Translations under genes and position numbers: made by a program
Notes under the pieces: generated by a model
The model's input: the letters and a program-made list of their open reading frames with translations, nothing else
Told to the model about the DNA's origin: nothing
The model's database searches: none
Source of the DNA: Sulfobacillus acidophilus
GTDB lineage: Bacteria; Bacillota; Sulfobacillia; Sulfobacillales; Sulfobacillaceae
DNA: 54,839 bases
Assembly (NCBI GenBank): GCA_003023745.1
Contig: PXYV01000032.1
Coordinates: 1 to 54,839 of the forward strand
Reading direction: 5' to 3'
Shown here: positions 8,293 to 16,608 of the stretch, piece by piece
How positions within the stretch are numbered: the first letter of the stretch is position 1
How the letters are laid out: every line of letters starts with the position of its first letter

Positions 8293-9386
8293 CGTCCGTG
8301 CCCCTCCCGCAAGCATTCCTGCACCGCATCCTGCAGTGCGTCATTGTCTACCGGGCGGCGAATTGCGATGCGCCAATACGAGGGCCCCAGCCCTAAAAAG
8401 TCTGCACAACTGCGCACTAAGATGCCCCGATCAAACAAGGCCTGCAACAATACATTGGCCAGTTCTGCATCGGCCCAGCGCATCAAAAAAAAGTTAACCG
8501 AGGTTGGGTAGCGCCGATAGAGAGGGTTTGGCCCCCATAGCTCCTTCAACCTCAGTTGTTCCTGATATAGCCAGTCGAAGGTGTCATCTCGAAACGCCAG
8601 GTCTTTTAGCCCAGCCGCTCCGGCGACTTGCGCCAGATGACTTACACTCCACCGGTCACGCACCCGCTCTATGTCTTGGACCCAGGAACAATCGGCAATC
8701 GCGTACCCGAGTCGAAGTCCAGGAATTGCCAAAAACTTCGTCAGCGATCTCACGACAGCCACGTGCGATGCCGGCTCGAAAGCTTCTGCTATGGCCGTAC
8801 ACTCCTGCGCGTTTCGAACAAAATCCATGAAAGACTCGTCGATGAGCACCGCCACCCCCCGCTTGGCCAATGCCTGCACGGGCGCCATGAACTCACCACG
8901 GCGGACATGACGGCCAGTGGGATTGTGTGGATTGTTCCAAATAACACAGTCACCTGGCTGCGCTCTCGCGATTAACCGGTCCCATGGCACTGAGAAATCC
9001 GAAGCTAGCCGCATCGATACCACCCTGAGGCGGTGTCTGAATGCCGCGGCGCGGTATTCACTGAACGCCGGCTCAAGCACCCATACTCGAGTGGGATTCC
9101 ATTTTCGCAAGGCCAGGTCGATGGCTTCTGTGGCACCATTGCTGACGAGGACCTGGGGCGTACGGACCTGGTGGAGATCAGCAATAACCTGCTTAACTTC
9201 TGCCTGAGTGCTGTCGGGGTAGAAGCGAATATCGTCCAGCGCTTGCACCAACGCGCGACGCACGCTCGGCGGCGGTCCCAGCGGATTAATGTTCGCGCTA
9301 AAATCCAGTATTTGGCTCACCGGCAAGCCCAACGCACGCGCAGCTTGATGGATCTGACCGCCATGGTCAGCCACACTAACGTCCAT
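8277..9386 (-). CDS. cobD: Threonine-phosphate decarboxylase CobD (PLP enzyme)
   Basis: Makes (R)-1-amino-2-propanol O-2-phosphate from L-threonine phosphate, the linker that CbiB attaches to cobyric acid. This 369-residue fold-type I PLP enzyme resembles histidinol-phosphate aminotransferase, but carries the CobD-type opening HGGQIHQAARALG and DFSANINPLGPP. Further motifs are NNPHNPTG, DESFMDFV, the PLP lysine in SLTKFLAIPGLRLGY, and the C-terminal RIAIRRPVDN. AGGAGG lies 8 bases before the ATG. Its start overlaps the cobS stop by 11 bases. Position next to cbiB, cobS and cobQ supports CobD over HisC. Salmonella naming is used here. Confidence 0.92.
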   Translation of the reverse strand: MDVSVADHGGQIHQAARALGLPVSQILDFSANINPLGPPPSVRRALVQALDDIRFYPDSTQAEVKQVIADLHQVRTPQVLVSNGATEAIDLALRKWNPTRVWVLEPAFSEYRAAAFRHRLRVVSMRLASDFSVPWDRLIARAQPGDCVIWNNPHNPTGRHVRRGEFMAPVQALAKRGVAVLIDESFMDFVRNAQECTAIAEAFEPASHVAVVRSLTKFLAIPGLRLGYAIADCSWVQDIERVRDRWSVSHLAQVAGAAGLKDLAFRDDTFDWLYQEQLRLKELWGPNPLYRRYPTSVNFFLMRWADAELANVLLQALFDRGILVRSCADFLGLGPSYWRIAIRRPVDNDALQDAVQECLREGHGRWLRV

Positions 9387-10137
9387 AGGCCCATCCTCCT
9401 GTCACAGCCAAGAACCCAGCCCATTCAACCATTTCGAGCAGCGCCCCATACGTATCACCGGTCGCCCCACCCAGGCGTTTCACGGTCAGACGCGCCCAAA
9501 CCGCCGTCAGGACAGCGCCAAGGAGTATCAGTTCCAGTGCCGTGGACCATGGCATCAAGATCGCGGCGGTGAGAAAACACACGGCCGTTGCCCCAGCCAC
9601 TGTCCACCCAGACAACTTGCGGGCATACAAAGCGCCCAGACCTTCAGGCCGGGCTGCCGGGACGACCACCATCAACCAGACAACGGCTGTGCGGGCCAAA
9701 ACAGGAACCACCACCCACACACCAATGGGTGCCGCCGTTAGTTGCGCGAAAGCCACAAGTTTTCCCAATAGCACCAGGACCAAGGCGATGGCGCCTATGG
9801 CACCAATGCGACTGTCCTTCATGATGGCCAACGCAGTCTGGGCCGACTGACGGCTTCCCAGAGCGTCAAAGGCATCCGCCAAACCATCAAGATGCAAGGC
9901 ACCCGTCAGCACCACGTATGCCGTCAATACGATGAGGGCGGAGGCCATGGGCGCCATGAAGTGAGTGGCAATCCACATGACGCTCCAAAGAAAAAGACCC
10001 ATCACCCATCCGGCAACAGGAAAGAATCCCATACTGCGACGCAATGCCGCATCGTCAACATCAGACAAGGTCGGCATCGGCACAATGGTGCCAAATGTCA
10101 TGATCAACACGAGACTTTTCAAGACCTGCCGGATCAT
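9376..10137 (-). CDS. cobS: Adenosylcobinamide-GDP ribazoletransferase CobS
   Basis: Integral membrane enzyme joining adenosylcobinamide-GDP with alpha-ribazole (phosphate), the last assembly step of cobalamin. About 253 residues with six or so hydrophobic segments and the family's polar motifs: GALHLDGLADAFDALGS (about residues 79-95), IMKDSRIGAIGA, and GGATGDTYGALLEMVE near the C-terminus. I use the ATG at 10137, which overlaps the cbiB stop as ATGA and has GGCGGTGG upstream; a GTG at 10146 is also possible. Membrane placement together with CbiB fits a membrane-associated late pathway. Confidence 0.93.
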   Translation of the reverse strand: MIRQVLKSLVLIMTFGTIVPMPTLSDVDDAALRRSMGFFPVAGWVMGLFLWSVMWIATHFMAPMASALIVLTAYVVLTGALHLDGLADAFDALGSRQSAQTALAIMKDSRIGAIGAIALVLVLLGKLVAFAQLTAAPIGVWVVVPVLARTAVVWLMVVVPAARPEGLGALYARKLSGWTVAGATAVCFLTAAILMPWSTALELILLGAVLTAVWARLTVKRLGGATGDTYGALLEMVEWAGFLAVTGGWAYGR

Positions 10138-11093
10138 GCGAACCACCGCCAGGCTGCCACGCTCACCAACACCAGGCCAATCACTGCCCCAGTCCAGCGA
10201 ACCAGACCGACGGCGCGGACGATGTCCGCAGCCTCTAACGCGCGCGTGGCATCACCCAGCTCGGCGCGGTACGAGGGCTCGCCGCCGTAATAGTTGAGAC
10301 CGCCCAGCCTCACCCCTAACGCCCCGGCCACCATGGCTTCGGGAATTCCGGCATTGGGGCTGGGATGACGACGGGCATCGCGCCGCATCACCCGCCAAGC
10401 ACGCCGCGGGGCCAGTCCGACAACCGCCGTCACGACCCCCAGCAGCAGTGCAGTCAACCGGGCCGGAATAAAATTCATACCATCATCGAGTCGCGCCGAG
10501 GCCCATCCAAAATCCTGGTACCGCGCATTGCGGTACCCCACCATGGAATCCAACGTATTCACGGCACGATACGCCATCGCGAGCGGAGCTCCCCCGATCA
10601 CCGCATAAAAGAGTGGTGCCACAATCCCATCGACAATGTTTTCCGCGAGCGTTTCGACTGCGGCCCGCACCACTTCCGTGTCGTTGAGCTGCGCCGTATC
10701 GCGGCCCACAATGTGGCTCACGGCACGCCTGGCAGCTGGAAGTCCTTGGGACAGCGCGCGATACACGGTAAGGCCGGCGTCTTGAAGCCCCTTCCAGGCC
10801 ACGGTGGTAAAGATGAGCCAGACGGCCACGATCCACGCCAGTGGGGTCCACACACGGCCTGCCACCCACACAAGCGCCCAGGTTACACTGCCAGCCAGGA
10901 TCGGGATGCCTAGCGCCAAGGCTGCCCCGCGGACTCTCAGGCGAATCGGTCTCAGTCCTTGCCGATTCATGCGTCCATCGTAGGCCCCAATAACGGCACC
11001 TATGAGAGTAACGGGGTGTGGCCAGCGCGGGGGATCACCAATGATCGCGTCAACCGCCATGGCGACCGCGCTTAACGCCCAGTTACTTACCAT
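10134..11093 (-). CDS. cbiB: Adenosylcobinamide-phosphate synthase CbiB
   Basis: Membrane enzyme that condenses adenosylcobyric acid with aminopropanol phosphate supplied by CobD. The 319-residue protein shows DAIIGDPPRWPHPVTLIG at the N-terminus, VRAAVETLAENIVDGIVAPLFYA (about 139-161), AYRAVNTLDSMVGY, and HPSPNAGIPEAMVAGALGV, all typical of CbiB, with several membrane segments. It overlaps cobU by 7 bases and cobS by 4. It would be called CobD in Pseudomonas naming. Confidence 0.95.
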   Translation of the reverse strand: MVSNWALSAVAMAVDAIIGDPPRWPHPVTLIGAVIGAYDGRMNRQGLRPIRLRVRGAALALGIPILAGSVTWALVWVAGRVWTPLAWIVAVWLIFTTVAWKGLQDAGLTVYRALSQGLPAARRAVSHIVGRDTAQLNDTEVVRAAVETLAENIVDGIVAPLFYAVIGGAPLAMAYRAVNTLDSMVGYRNARYQDFGWASARLDDGMNFIPARLTALLLGVVTAVVGLAPRRAWRVMRRDARRHPSPNAGIPEAMVAGALGVRLGGLNYYGGEPSYRAELGDATRALEAADIVRAVGLVRWTGAVIGLVLVSVAAWRWFA

Positions 11094-11638
11094 TGTGGGC
11101 CCAGTTTCCGAATATCCACCGGCAGCCCCGCAACCATCCAGATGACGTGGTCCGCCATCTGAGCAACCTTTTGATTCAAACTCCCCAGGGCGTCACGATA
11201 GCGGCGGGCGAGAGAGGATTCGGGGACGATGCCTTGGCCCACTTCGTTGCTAACCACTACCAAACCATATTGAAAGGTCTGCAAAGACCGAGCTAATGCC
11301 GCCATACGCTGCGCAATGACCTGGTCGTTCAACCCGGCAAACATCCAGTTATTGAGCAGAAACGAAAGGCAATCCAGTAAAACAACTGTCGGCGCTTGGC
11401 ACCGATCCAGCCAGTGAGCCACCTCCATCGGCTCTTCGACCGTCGTCCAATGGGCCGGACGACGCCGTTGATGCCCTAGGATGCGCGCTTGCATCTCCGC
11501 ATCCGTCACGGTGCCCGTGGCTAAGTACACAACGGGCCACGCGGTACGTTGCGCCAGCTCGCAGGCTCTCTCTTCCGCATAGCGGCTCTTACCGCTGCGC
11601 GATCCCCCTAAAATGAACACATATCCCACGATGCCCAT
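11087..11638 (-). CDS. cobU: Adenosylcobinamide kinase / guanylyltransferase CobU
   Basis: Phosphorylates adenosylcobinamide and then adds GMP, activating it for CobS. About 183 residues: P-loop GGSRSGKSRYAEERA at the N-terminus, VYLATGTVTDAEMQARI, HQRRRPAHWTTVEEP with the guanylated-His region, LLDCLSFLLNNWM, VSNEVGQGIVPE, and AQMADHVIWMVAGLPV at the end, all as in Salmonella CobU (181 residues). The start lies at one of the nearby ATGs 11638, 11647 or 11650; 11638 best fits the family. The long open stretch upstream of 11650 in this frame is the riboswitch and terminator, not protein. First gene of the riboswitch-controlled operon. Confidence 0.94.
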   Translation of the reverse strand: MGIVGYVFILGGSRSGKSRYAEERACELAQRTAWPVVYLATGTVTDAEMQARILGHQRRRPAHWTTVEEPMEVAHWLDRCQAPTVVLLDCLSFLLNNWMFAGLNDQVIAQRMAALARSLQTFQYGLVVVSNEVGQGIVPESSLARRYRDALGSLNQKVAQMADHVIWMVAGLPVDIRKLGPQW

Positions 11639-11651
11639 GCCACCCATCATC

Positions 11652-11676
11652 AAAAAAGACCGTCTCGACGACGGCC
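11652..11676 (-). terminator. Terminator platform of the cobalamin riboswitch
   Basis: On the minus strand a 7-bp stem with one G-U pair (11670-11676 with 11658-11664), a 5-nt loop and a run of six T residues (11652-11657) end immediately before the first possible cobU ATG at 11650. This is an intrinsic terminator between riboswitch and first gene, as expected for transcription attenuation when cobalamin is bound. Confidence 0.75.
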
Positions 11677-11733
11677 CATGGATGGGAACAAGAATCTCCA
11701 CGACCTTTCCTCGAAGGCGGATTCTGCGCGTCC

Positions 11734-11860
11734 AAGGCAGGTCTCCTGGCTCTCGAACCAACGGTTCGATTACAGTGGCGGGACCGCACCGGTCTTGCAC
11801 CGGTTTCCCTATTCTCTCGTGCTCCCCGGTTTCAGCCGGGGCGAGCACCTCGGACGACAT
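11734..11860 (-). promoter_or_regulatory. Cobalamin (AdoCbl) riboswitch
   Basis: Reading the minus strand, the region holds the classic element order: AGGTGCTCGCC opening arm, AATAGGGAAACCGGTG, GCGGTCCCGCCACTGTAA, and the B12 box GAGCCAGGAGACCTGCC at 11752-11736. It lies between a TTGACA promoter and the cobU operon, with a terminator after it, so cobalamin should lower expression of cobU through pduO. Confidence 0.96.
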
Positions 11861-11879
11861 GCGCGATTGCTTACGGTCC

Positions 11880-11908
11880 ATGGTAGGGGAGGTGCTCACC
11901 CTTGTCAA
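11880..11908 (-). promoter_or_regulatory. Promoter of the cobU operon
   Basis: TTGACA (11903-11908) and TACCAT (11880-11885) on the minus strand with a 17-base spacer. Transcription would begin near 11873, about 15 bases before the riboswitch. Confidence 0.65.
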
Positions 11909-12144
11909 TGCACCACACCCAACAAATACGTGGTCGGAGCGCTTTTCGCATCCCTGCAGCGGCAACGGCCCAACAACATACTATGCCCATTGCGGTCCAC
12001 GCCAAAGATGTTGGCAAGTCCTGCGCATTGCCCAGATAGGATGAACCGAGATCGGCATTGTTCAAACCAGCGCGAACGATCATGATAGGCGCAACCGGTG
12101 GGGGCACGAGAGCGGAGCATATTCGCGCATGCCGGCGCCCAAAC

Positions 12145-13509
12145 CTAGTCCATTCGTTGTGTAAGCCAGGCCTCCACAGCCTCTGGCTGCGATGGGAAAT
12201 ACAAGTGGCTATAGCCTGCCAAGAGAGTTTGCGAACGGTACCCCTCAAGGCCCACGGACCCGCGTGCCGAGGATACGGCATAAGCCGGATTCATGCCAGT
12301 AGAACGACGGATTTTGGAATGATGATAGGCATGGCCCCGAAATCGGCTATCGACTGGGAAGATGCTGTTCGCGAGGACTGTCAGCTCCCGATACCCGATT
12401 TCCTGTAGCGACGCGGTCATCTCCGTTTCCATGGGAATCGCGCCTACCATGGGAAAACGCTCTCCATTAACCCAAAGCGCCTCGCCTAAAAACATATAGC
12501 CGCCGCACTCAGCCAATGTCGACAGACCATCGGCCGCAATCCGCTCCCGCATCGCGCCCATCATCGCGGTCTGTTGGGCGAGCAGGTGCACATACTCTTC
12601 CGGAAACCCTCCACCCCAATACAGATGCGTTGCCCGAGCAGGAATGTGCTCCCCCTCGGTCGGTCGAAACCAGAGCAGTTCGGCCCCCATCGCGGTCAAC
12701 AAATCCAGATTGGCTGGATAATAAAAATTGAACGCCCGGTCGAACGCCACGGCGACGCGGGGCCGCGATTTGAAATGAACGCGAGGCTGGCGCCCTTTCG
12801 AAATTTTCACATCCCCGTCAACCATCGCCACGCGCCAAAGCCGATCGAGATCCAAATGGTCAGCCAGTAGCCGGCCTAAGGCCTCAAGCTTAGGACGACT
12901 CTGGTCTTGAGTTTCTGCTGCCGTAACCAGCCCCAGGTGTCGTTCTGGCAACTGGACTGATGCATCGTGAAGAAGAAATCCCAACACCGGGACTCCGGTC
13001 TCTTGCTCTATGGCCGACTGCACCATTGTCGCATGGGCCACGCTGCCGGCCCGATTCAAAATAACGCCCGCCACAGCCGTGTCCCCGCTGAGAGCTTGAA
13101 ACCCCTTCACAATCGCCGCGGCCGACCGCGCCATGGCGTGAATATCCATGACCAAAACGACGGGACAATTCAACAAGTGCGCCACATGCGCGGATGATCC
13201 CCAGTTGGCGTTCGACGACACGCCATCCAACAACCCCATGACACCTTCGATAAGGGAGATATCAGCATCTTGGCTGTGTTGGAAAAATGTTTTCCGAATA
13301 TCCTCTTCTCCCCCCATCCAGACATCCAAGTTATAGGATGGGCGCCCCGTAATCAACTGATGAAACGACGGATCAATGTAATCCGGACCGACCTTAAACC
13401 CTTGAACACGTGTGCCATTGGCTGTCATAAGCGCCATGAGCGCCAGCGTGATGGTGGTCTTGCCGTTTCCGCTCGCAGGAGCCGCAATCAATAAACGACG
13501 ATCTGACAC
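12145..13509 (-). CDS. cbiA: Cobyrinic acid a,c-diamide synthase CbiA/CobB
   Basis: Glutamine-dependent amidation of the a and c carboxylates of the corrin ring. The 454-residue protein has the N-terminal ATP domain (RLLIAAPASGNGKTTITLALM, FKVGPDYIDPSFH, NLDVWM, SLIEGVMGLLDG, VILNRAGS) and a C-terminal amidotransferase domain with the nucleophile in TLAECGGYMFLG, plus ATHLYWGGGFPEEY and GHAYHHSKI. The start is the GTG at 13509, 6 bases after GGAGGG; the ATG at 13566 lacks a site. It lies upstream of the riboswitch-led operon in the same direction, so it needs its own promoter, which I could not identify. No riboswitch is seen in front of it. Confidence 0.94.
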   Translation of the reverse strand: MSDRRLLIAAPASGNGKTTITLALMALMTANGTRVQGFKVGPDYIDPSFHQLITGRPSYNLDVWMGGEEDIRKTFFQHSQDADISLIEGVMGLLDGVSSNANWGSSAHVAHLLNCPVVLVMDIHAMARSAAAIVKGFQALSGDTAVAGVILNRAGSVAHATMVQSAIEQETGVPVLGFLLHDASVQLPERHLGLVTAAETQDQSRPKLEALGRLLADHLDLDRLWRVAMVDGDVKISKGRQPRVHFKSRPRVAVAFDRAFNFYYPANLDLLTAMGAELLWFRPTEGEHIPARATHLYWGGGFPEEYVHLLAQQTAMMGAMRERIAADGLSTLAECGGYMFLGEALWVNGERFPMVGAIPMETEMTASLQEIGYRELTVLANSIFPVDSRFRGHAYHHSKIRRSTGMNPAYAVSSARGSVGLEGYRSQTLLAGYSHLYFPSQPEAVEAWLTQRMD

Positions 13510-13716
13510 CTCGTACCCTCCTACCTTAGCGGGAACCTTATTGAAGAACAAAAACTCGGACCCCATTCATGCTACCATGAACCACGACAGAATAAAGGCA
13601 CCCCGGGTTACCCAGCGCCATTAGTTCCTAGTACAGCCATTGCGAAATTCGGAATAGAACCATGATCCTAGAAATCTTGCTACTATTGGCCATCACGTAT
13701 CGTCAAAGGTATCAAA

Positions 13717-14859
13717 TTAAGGAATCGGTCTATTAGACTCCGGATACTGAACAAGGTAGGAGGCACCAATCATCGCCAGGATGCCCGCTCCATCTTCCAT
13801 GGTTTGGCGCCCGCGAGGTGAGTTGGAAGCCTCACAAAATTCGTGCGTGTGTCCTACCAGTCCCTCTCCCAAACCAATATTGGCGTGCAACGCAGGAACC
13901 TCGTAACTCACGTTACCCATGTCGGTCGACCCGTGGAGTTGGGAATCTATTACCGGAGTTCGGCCGAAAGCTTCAAATGCTTGATAAGCAAGGTCCACCA
14001 ACCGAGGGTCATTGATGATGTTTTTATACATTGGAACAAAACGATCCCATTCAAATGTACACCCCACCCCTCTGGCCGCGGCGTCCGCCGCCTGAATCAC
14101 GAGTTCGAGGAGTTCGCGCACGCGTTCGACCGTATCAGACCGCACCAAAATTCGAGCCGAGGTATGCTCTGGTATAACATTGGGCGCGTCGCCGCCATGC
14201 GTAATAATGCCGTGAACTCTATCCATTGCCAATAATCGCGGTCTGAGAGCATTCAATAATTGGTAAAAAGTCACGACCGCATCCAACGCATTAATTCCAA
14301 ATTGAGGGCCCGAGGCGGCGTGCGCAGCCCGGCCATAGAAATGAAAATCGAGGCCCTCACGAGCCAAATAGTGCGGATTGACCTCATCGAGAGCCGCCGG
14401 ATGCAACATCATGGCGATATCTACTGACTTGAACACGCCGGACTCCAACAGCGCAATTTTACCCCCTCCCCCTTCTTCGCCTGGGCTCCCCACAACCATG
14501 ACCCGGCCAGAACGGTGGGATTCCGCCATCCAGCGCGCCAGCGCGACTCCCGCTCCGGTCGACATTGTGGCAATTAAATTGTGGCCGCAGGCGTGTCCAA
14601 TTTTGGGAAGAGCATCGTACTCCGCCACAAACGCGAGCACGGGACCTCCCGAGCCCACACTGCATTCGGCGACAAAAGCTGTGTCCAATCCGGCCAACCC
14701 GCGATTGACCGAAAAGCCATGGGATTCCAACCAGTCTGCAAGAATTGCCGATGATCGATATTCCTGAAACTTTACCTCTTTAAATGAATGAATCTGATAG
14801 GCAATGCGCCACAAGTCTTCGGCAGATTTGTCAATCCAAGACCTTATGGCATTTCTCAA
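13717..14859 (-). CDS. M20D-family amidohydrolase (AbgB / N-acyl-amino-acid deacylase-like)
   Basis: Metal-dependent amidohydrolase of the M20 peptidase group, closest by motif to the AbgB-like branch. It has AFVAEYDALPKIGHACGHN (metal ligands), GSPGEEGGGGKIALLESG with the catalytic Glu pair, the dimerisation-domain GRAAHAASGP, and HGSTDMGNVSYEVPALHANIG. Such enzymes remove acyl or aminobenzoyl groups from amino acids. I chose the TTG at 14859 because GAGGTG lies 6 bases upstream; ATG 14883 and ATG 14955 are open alternatives without good sites. It is a single gene with no functional partner nearby; substrate unknown. Confidence 0.85.
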   Translation of the reverse strand: MRNAIRSWIDKSAEDLWRIAYQIHSFKEVKFQEYRSSAILADWLESHGFSVNRGLAGLDTAFVAECSVGSGGPVLAFVAEYDALPKIGHACGHNLIATMSTGAGVALARWMAESHRSGRVMVVGSPGEEGGGGKIALLESGVFKSVDIAMMLHPAALDEVNPHYLAREGLDFHFYGRAAHAASGPQFGINALDAVVTFYQLLNALRPRLLAMDRVHGIITHGGDAPNVIPEHTSARILVRSDTVERVRELLELVIQAADAAARGVGCTFEWDRFVPMYKNIINDPRLVDLAYQAFEAFGRTPVIDSQLHGSTDMGNVSYEVPALHANIGLGEGLVGHTHEFCEASNSPRGRQTMEDGAGILAMIGASYLVQYPESNRPIP

Positions 14860-15051
14860 TACTTTCACCTCTTTAGGAACCATCTCATACCCGAATAATA
14901 GACCCCAAGGTTCATCTGTCAAGATGAGCACACGACGCTGCTTGACTCGCCGCATTGTGCATCCGACGATCTTCAGCCGATGTTGTCTGCTAGCCTATAA
15001 ATAGCATTGAGCACTCCGCTTGCCCCGTGTGCGTTCACAGCCTAAGCCCGC

Positions 15052-16479
15052 TTAAACGTCTTTCGCGGAAGAAAGCTCCGTGGGTACCGTATCCGGCGGT
15101 ACCCCATCGAATGGGCCGGCCTCCGCTGATGACCCGGACCGCATCTCCGTACCCCCCGCACTGAGGATTTCATTCATTTGGTTGGCGTAATAAGCGAGAA
15201 TATCGTCCACATGTGGAAACCGCTTGTCGCGCACGGGCAGTCCTCGACGCGAGATCTTTAAGAGCCAGCGGCAACGCTGCTTGATGACCCGCTCAGGATG
15301 GTCGCGAAGATTTTGGGCAATAACCACGTAACGCGGCAATTGCGCGTAAGTGTTGACTGCTAATTCGCACAGACGCTGCCAGCGATGATCTGAAGTACTC
15401 AGCCAGGTATAGGCCACGACGTGACTTGCGGTGATCGGGCGCATCCGAGCCACTGCCCCTTGCGCCCAAGTCGGATCCTTTAGCGGCGCAAGCACTGTCC
15501 ACAGATGCAGCCGACCGCGTCTCATGAGATCGTAACTAGTGGCCGCGATGACCACCGATCCACGGTAATCCTGAATGAGAAGCGACCAACTCACCCGAAA
15601 GCGAGTGATACGCCCGTCTGTCGTAAGCCGCCCTTCCGGGGTCGTATAAATGGCAAACCCGCGACTTGCGGCTTCGCGCAAGACCGCGATTTGGGACTCG
15701 ACCACAGCGCGGGTATGGTCGCGAACCCAGCGCCGGTACGGGTCTTTTAACACCCGGACCGCATGCCGCGCTTGGCTGCCCCGCCAACCTCGACGGGTCC
15801 AGAAATAGCTCAGGGAGCGCCGCCGTGCCGACTGGGGAATGGCCGTTTCCTCGAACACCTCGATTAACGGCCGATCGCCCCAAAACTGGTAAATAAGATA
15901 GGCCCAACTCTTAAGGCTGTGCGAAAGCGGTGCATCTTCGATCGGGCGAACCCCAATAGCCCACAAAATAGCGGAGAGGTTTAAACCGGCGATCCACTGG
16001 CCCAATATCGGTGGCATGCGTTCCGCCAGAAAGCCTGGTTCCAGCAAACGCGACGATGCTGAGGAAATAAGGGGATGCCGAAGCCCGCGCCGCACCGCTA
16101 GCGTGACCGGCAGCACCATGCTATCGGCATCATGGGCGTGGTTGGCGACGATGACCACCGAACCCGACGGCAAGTCTCCCATCACATGCACGCGAAACCG
16201 TGTCCACCCGATGGCCTTGAGCACTAAAGCCACCAGGGCCACCAATGGCACGCACCACTCACCTAGACACCTTGCACGAGGCAACCGACGCCGCGGCTTT
16301 AATGCGTTTAAACTGACAAACGCCACCAGGCCTGCCCCATATGAGGGATGTCCCATCGACACAAATCCCAGCGCTGCCACCATCACCCATGTTCCGGCTT
16401 GCCAGGTGCTCAATCGATGAGTTTCGTGATTCGTCTCGATTGCGCCTTGCGTGATTCTCACTCCTGCACTACCCAACAA
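15052..16479 (-). CDS. PlsC-like lysophospholipid acyltransferase domain protein
   Basis: About 475 residues. Two hydrophobic stretches near the N-terminus (about 29-60 and 78-92) precede an acyltransferase domain with the HX4D motif in VIVANHAHDADSMVLP (about 111-126) and a later YTTPEGR motif (about 294-300), the two catalytic blocks of the glycerolipid acyltransferase family. The 170-residue C-terminal part is not recognised. The start is uncertain: TTG 16479 has no clear ribosome binding site, and later starts near 16461 are possible. It is divergent from fni and the hopanoid operon, so a role in membrane-lipid assembly is plausible but inferred. Confidence 0.75.
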   Translation of the reverse strand: MLGSAGVRITQGAIETNHETHRLSTWQAGTWVMVAALGFVSMGHPSYGAGLVAFVSLNALKPRRRLPRARCLGEWCVPLVALVALVLKAIGWTRFRVHVMGDLPSGSVVIVANHAHDADSMVLPVTLAVRRGLRHPLISSASSRLLEPGFLAERMPPILGQWIAGLNLSAILWAIGVRPIEDAPLSHSLKSWAYLIYQFWGDRPLIEVFEETAIPQSARRRSLSYFWTRRGWRGSQARHAVRVLKDPYRRWVRDHTRAVVESQIAVLREAASRGFAIYTTPEGRLTTDGRITRFRVSWSLLIQDYRGSVVIAATSYDLMRRGRLHLWTVLAPLKDPTWAQGAVARMRPITASHVVAYTWLSTSDHRWQRLCELAVNTYAQLPRYVVIAQNLRDHPERVIKQRCRWLLKISRRGLPVRDKRFPHVDDILAYYANQMNEILSAGGTEMRSGSSAEAGPFDGVPPDTVPTELSSAKDV

Positions 16480-16608
16480 TTGTCTGCAATGTTAACATTA
16501 TTATAGAAATCTAGACCTGAACATTTCCAGTACGTGCTTCACAATTTCCACGCGCACATCATATGAGAATTAACGCTGGGCACCCTAGTCAGAAACGCAG
16601 GTGAAGGT

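Noticed and set aside
11639..11965. N-terminal extension of cobU in the same frame
   Set aside because: This stretch is the cobalamin riboswitch and its terminator, so it is leader RNA.
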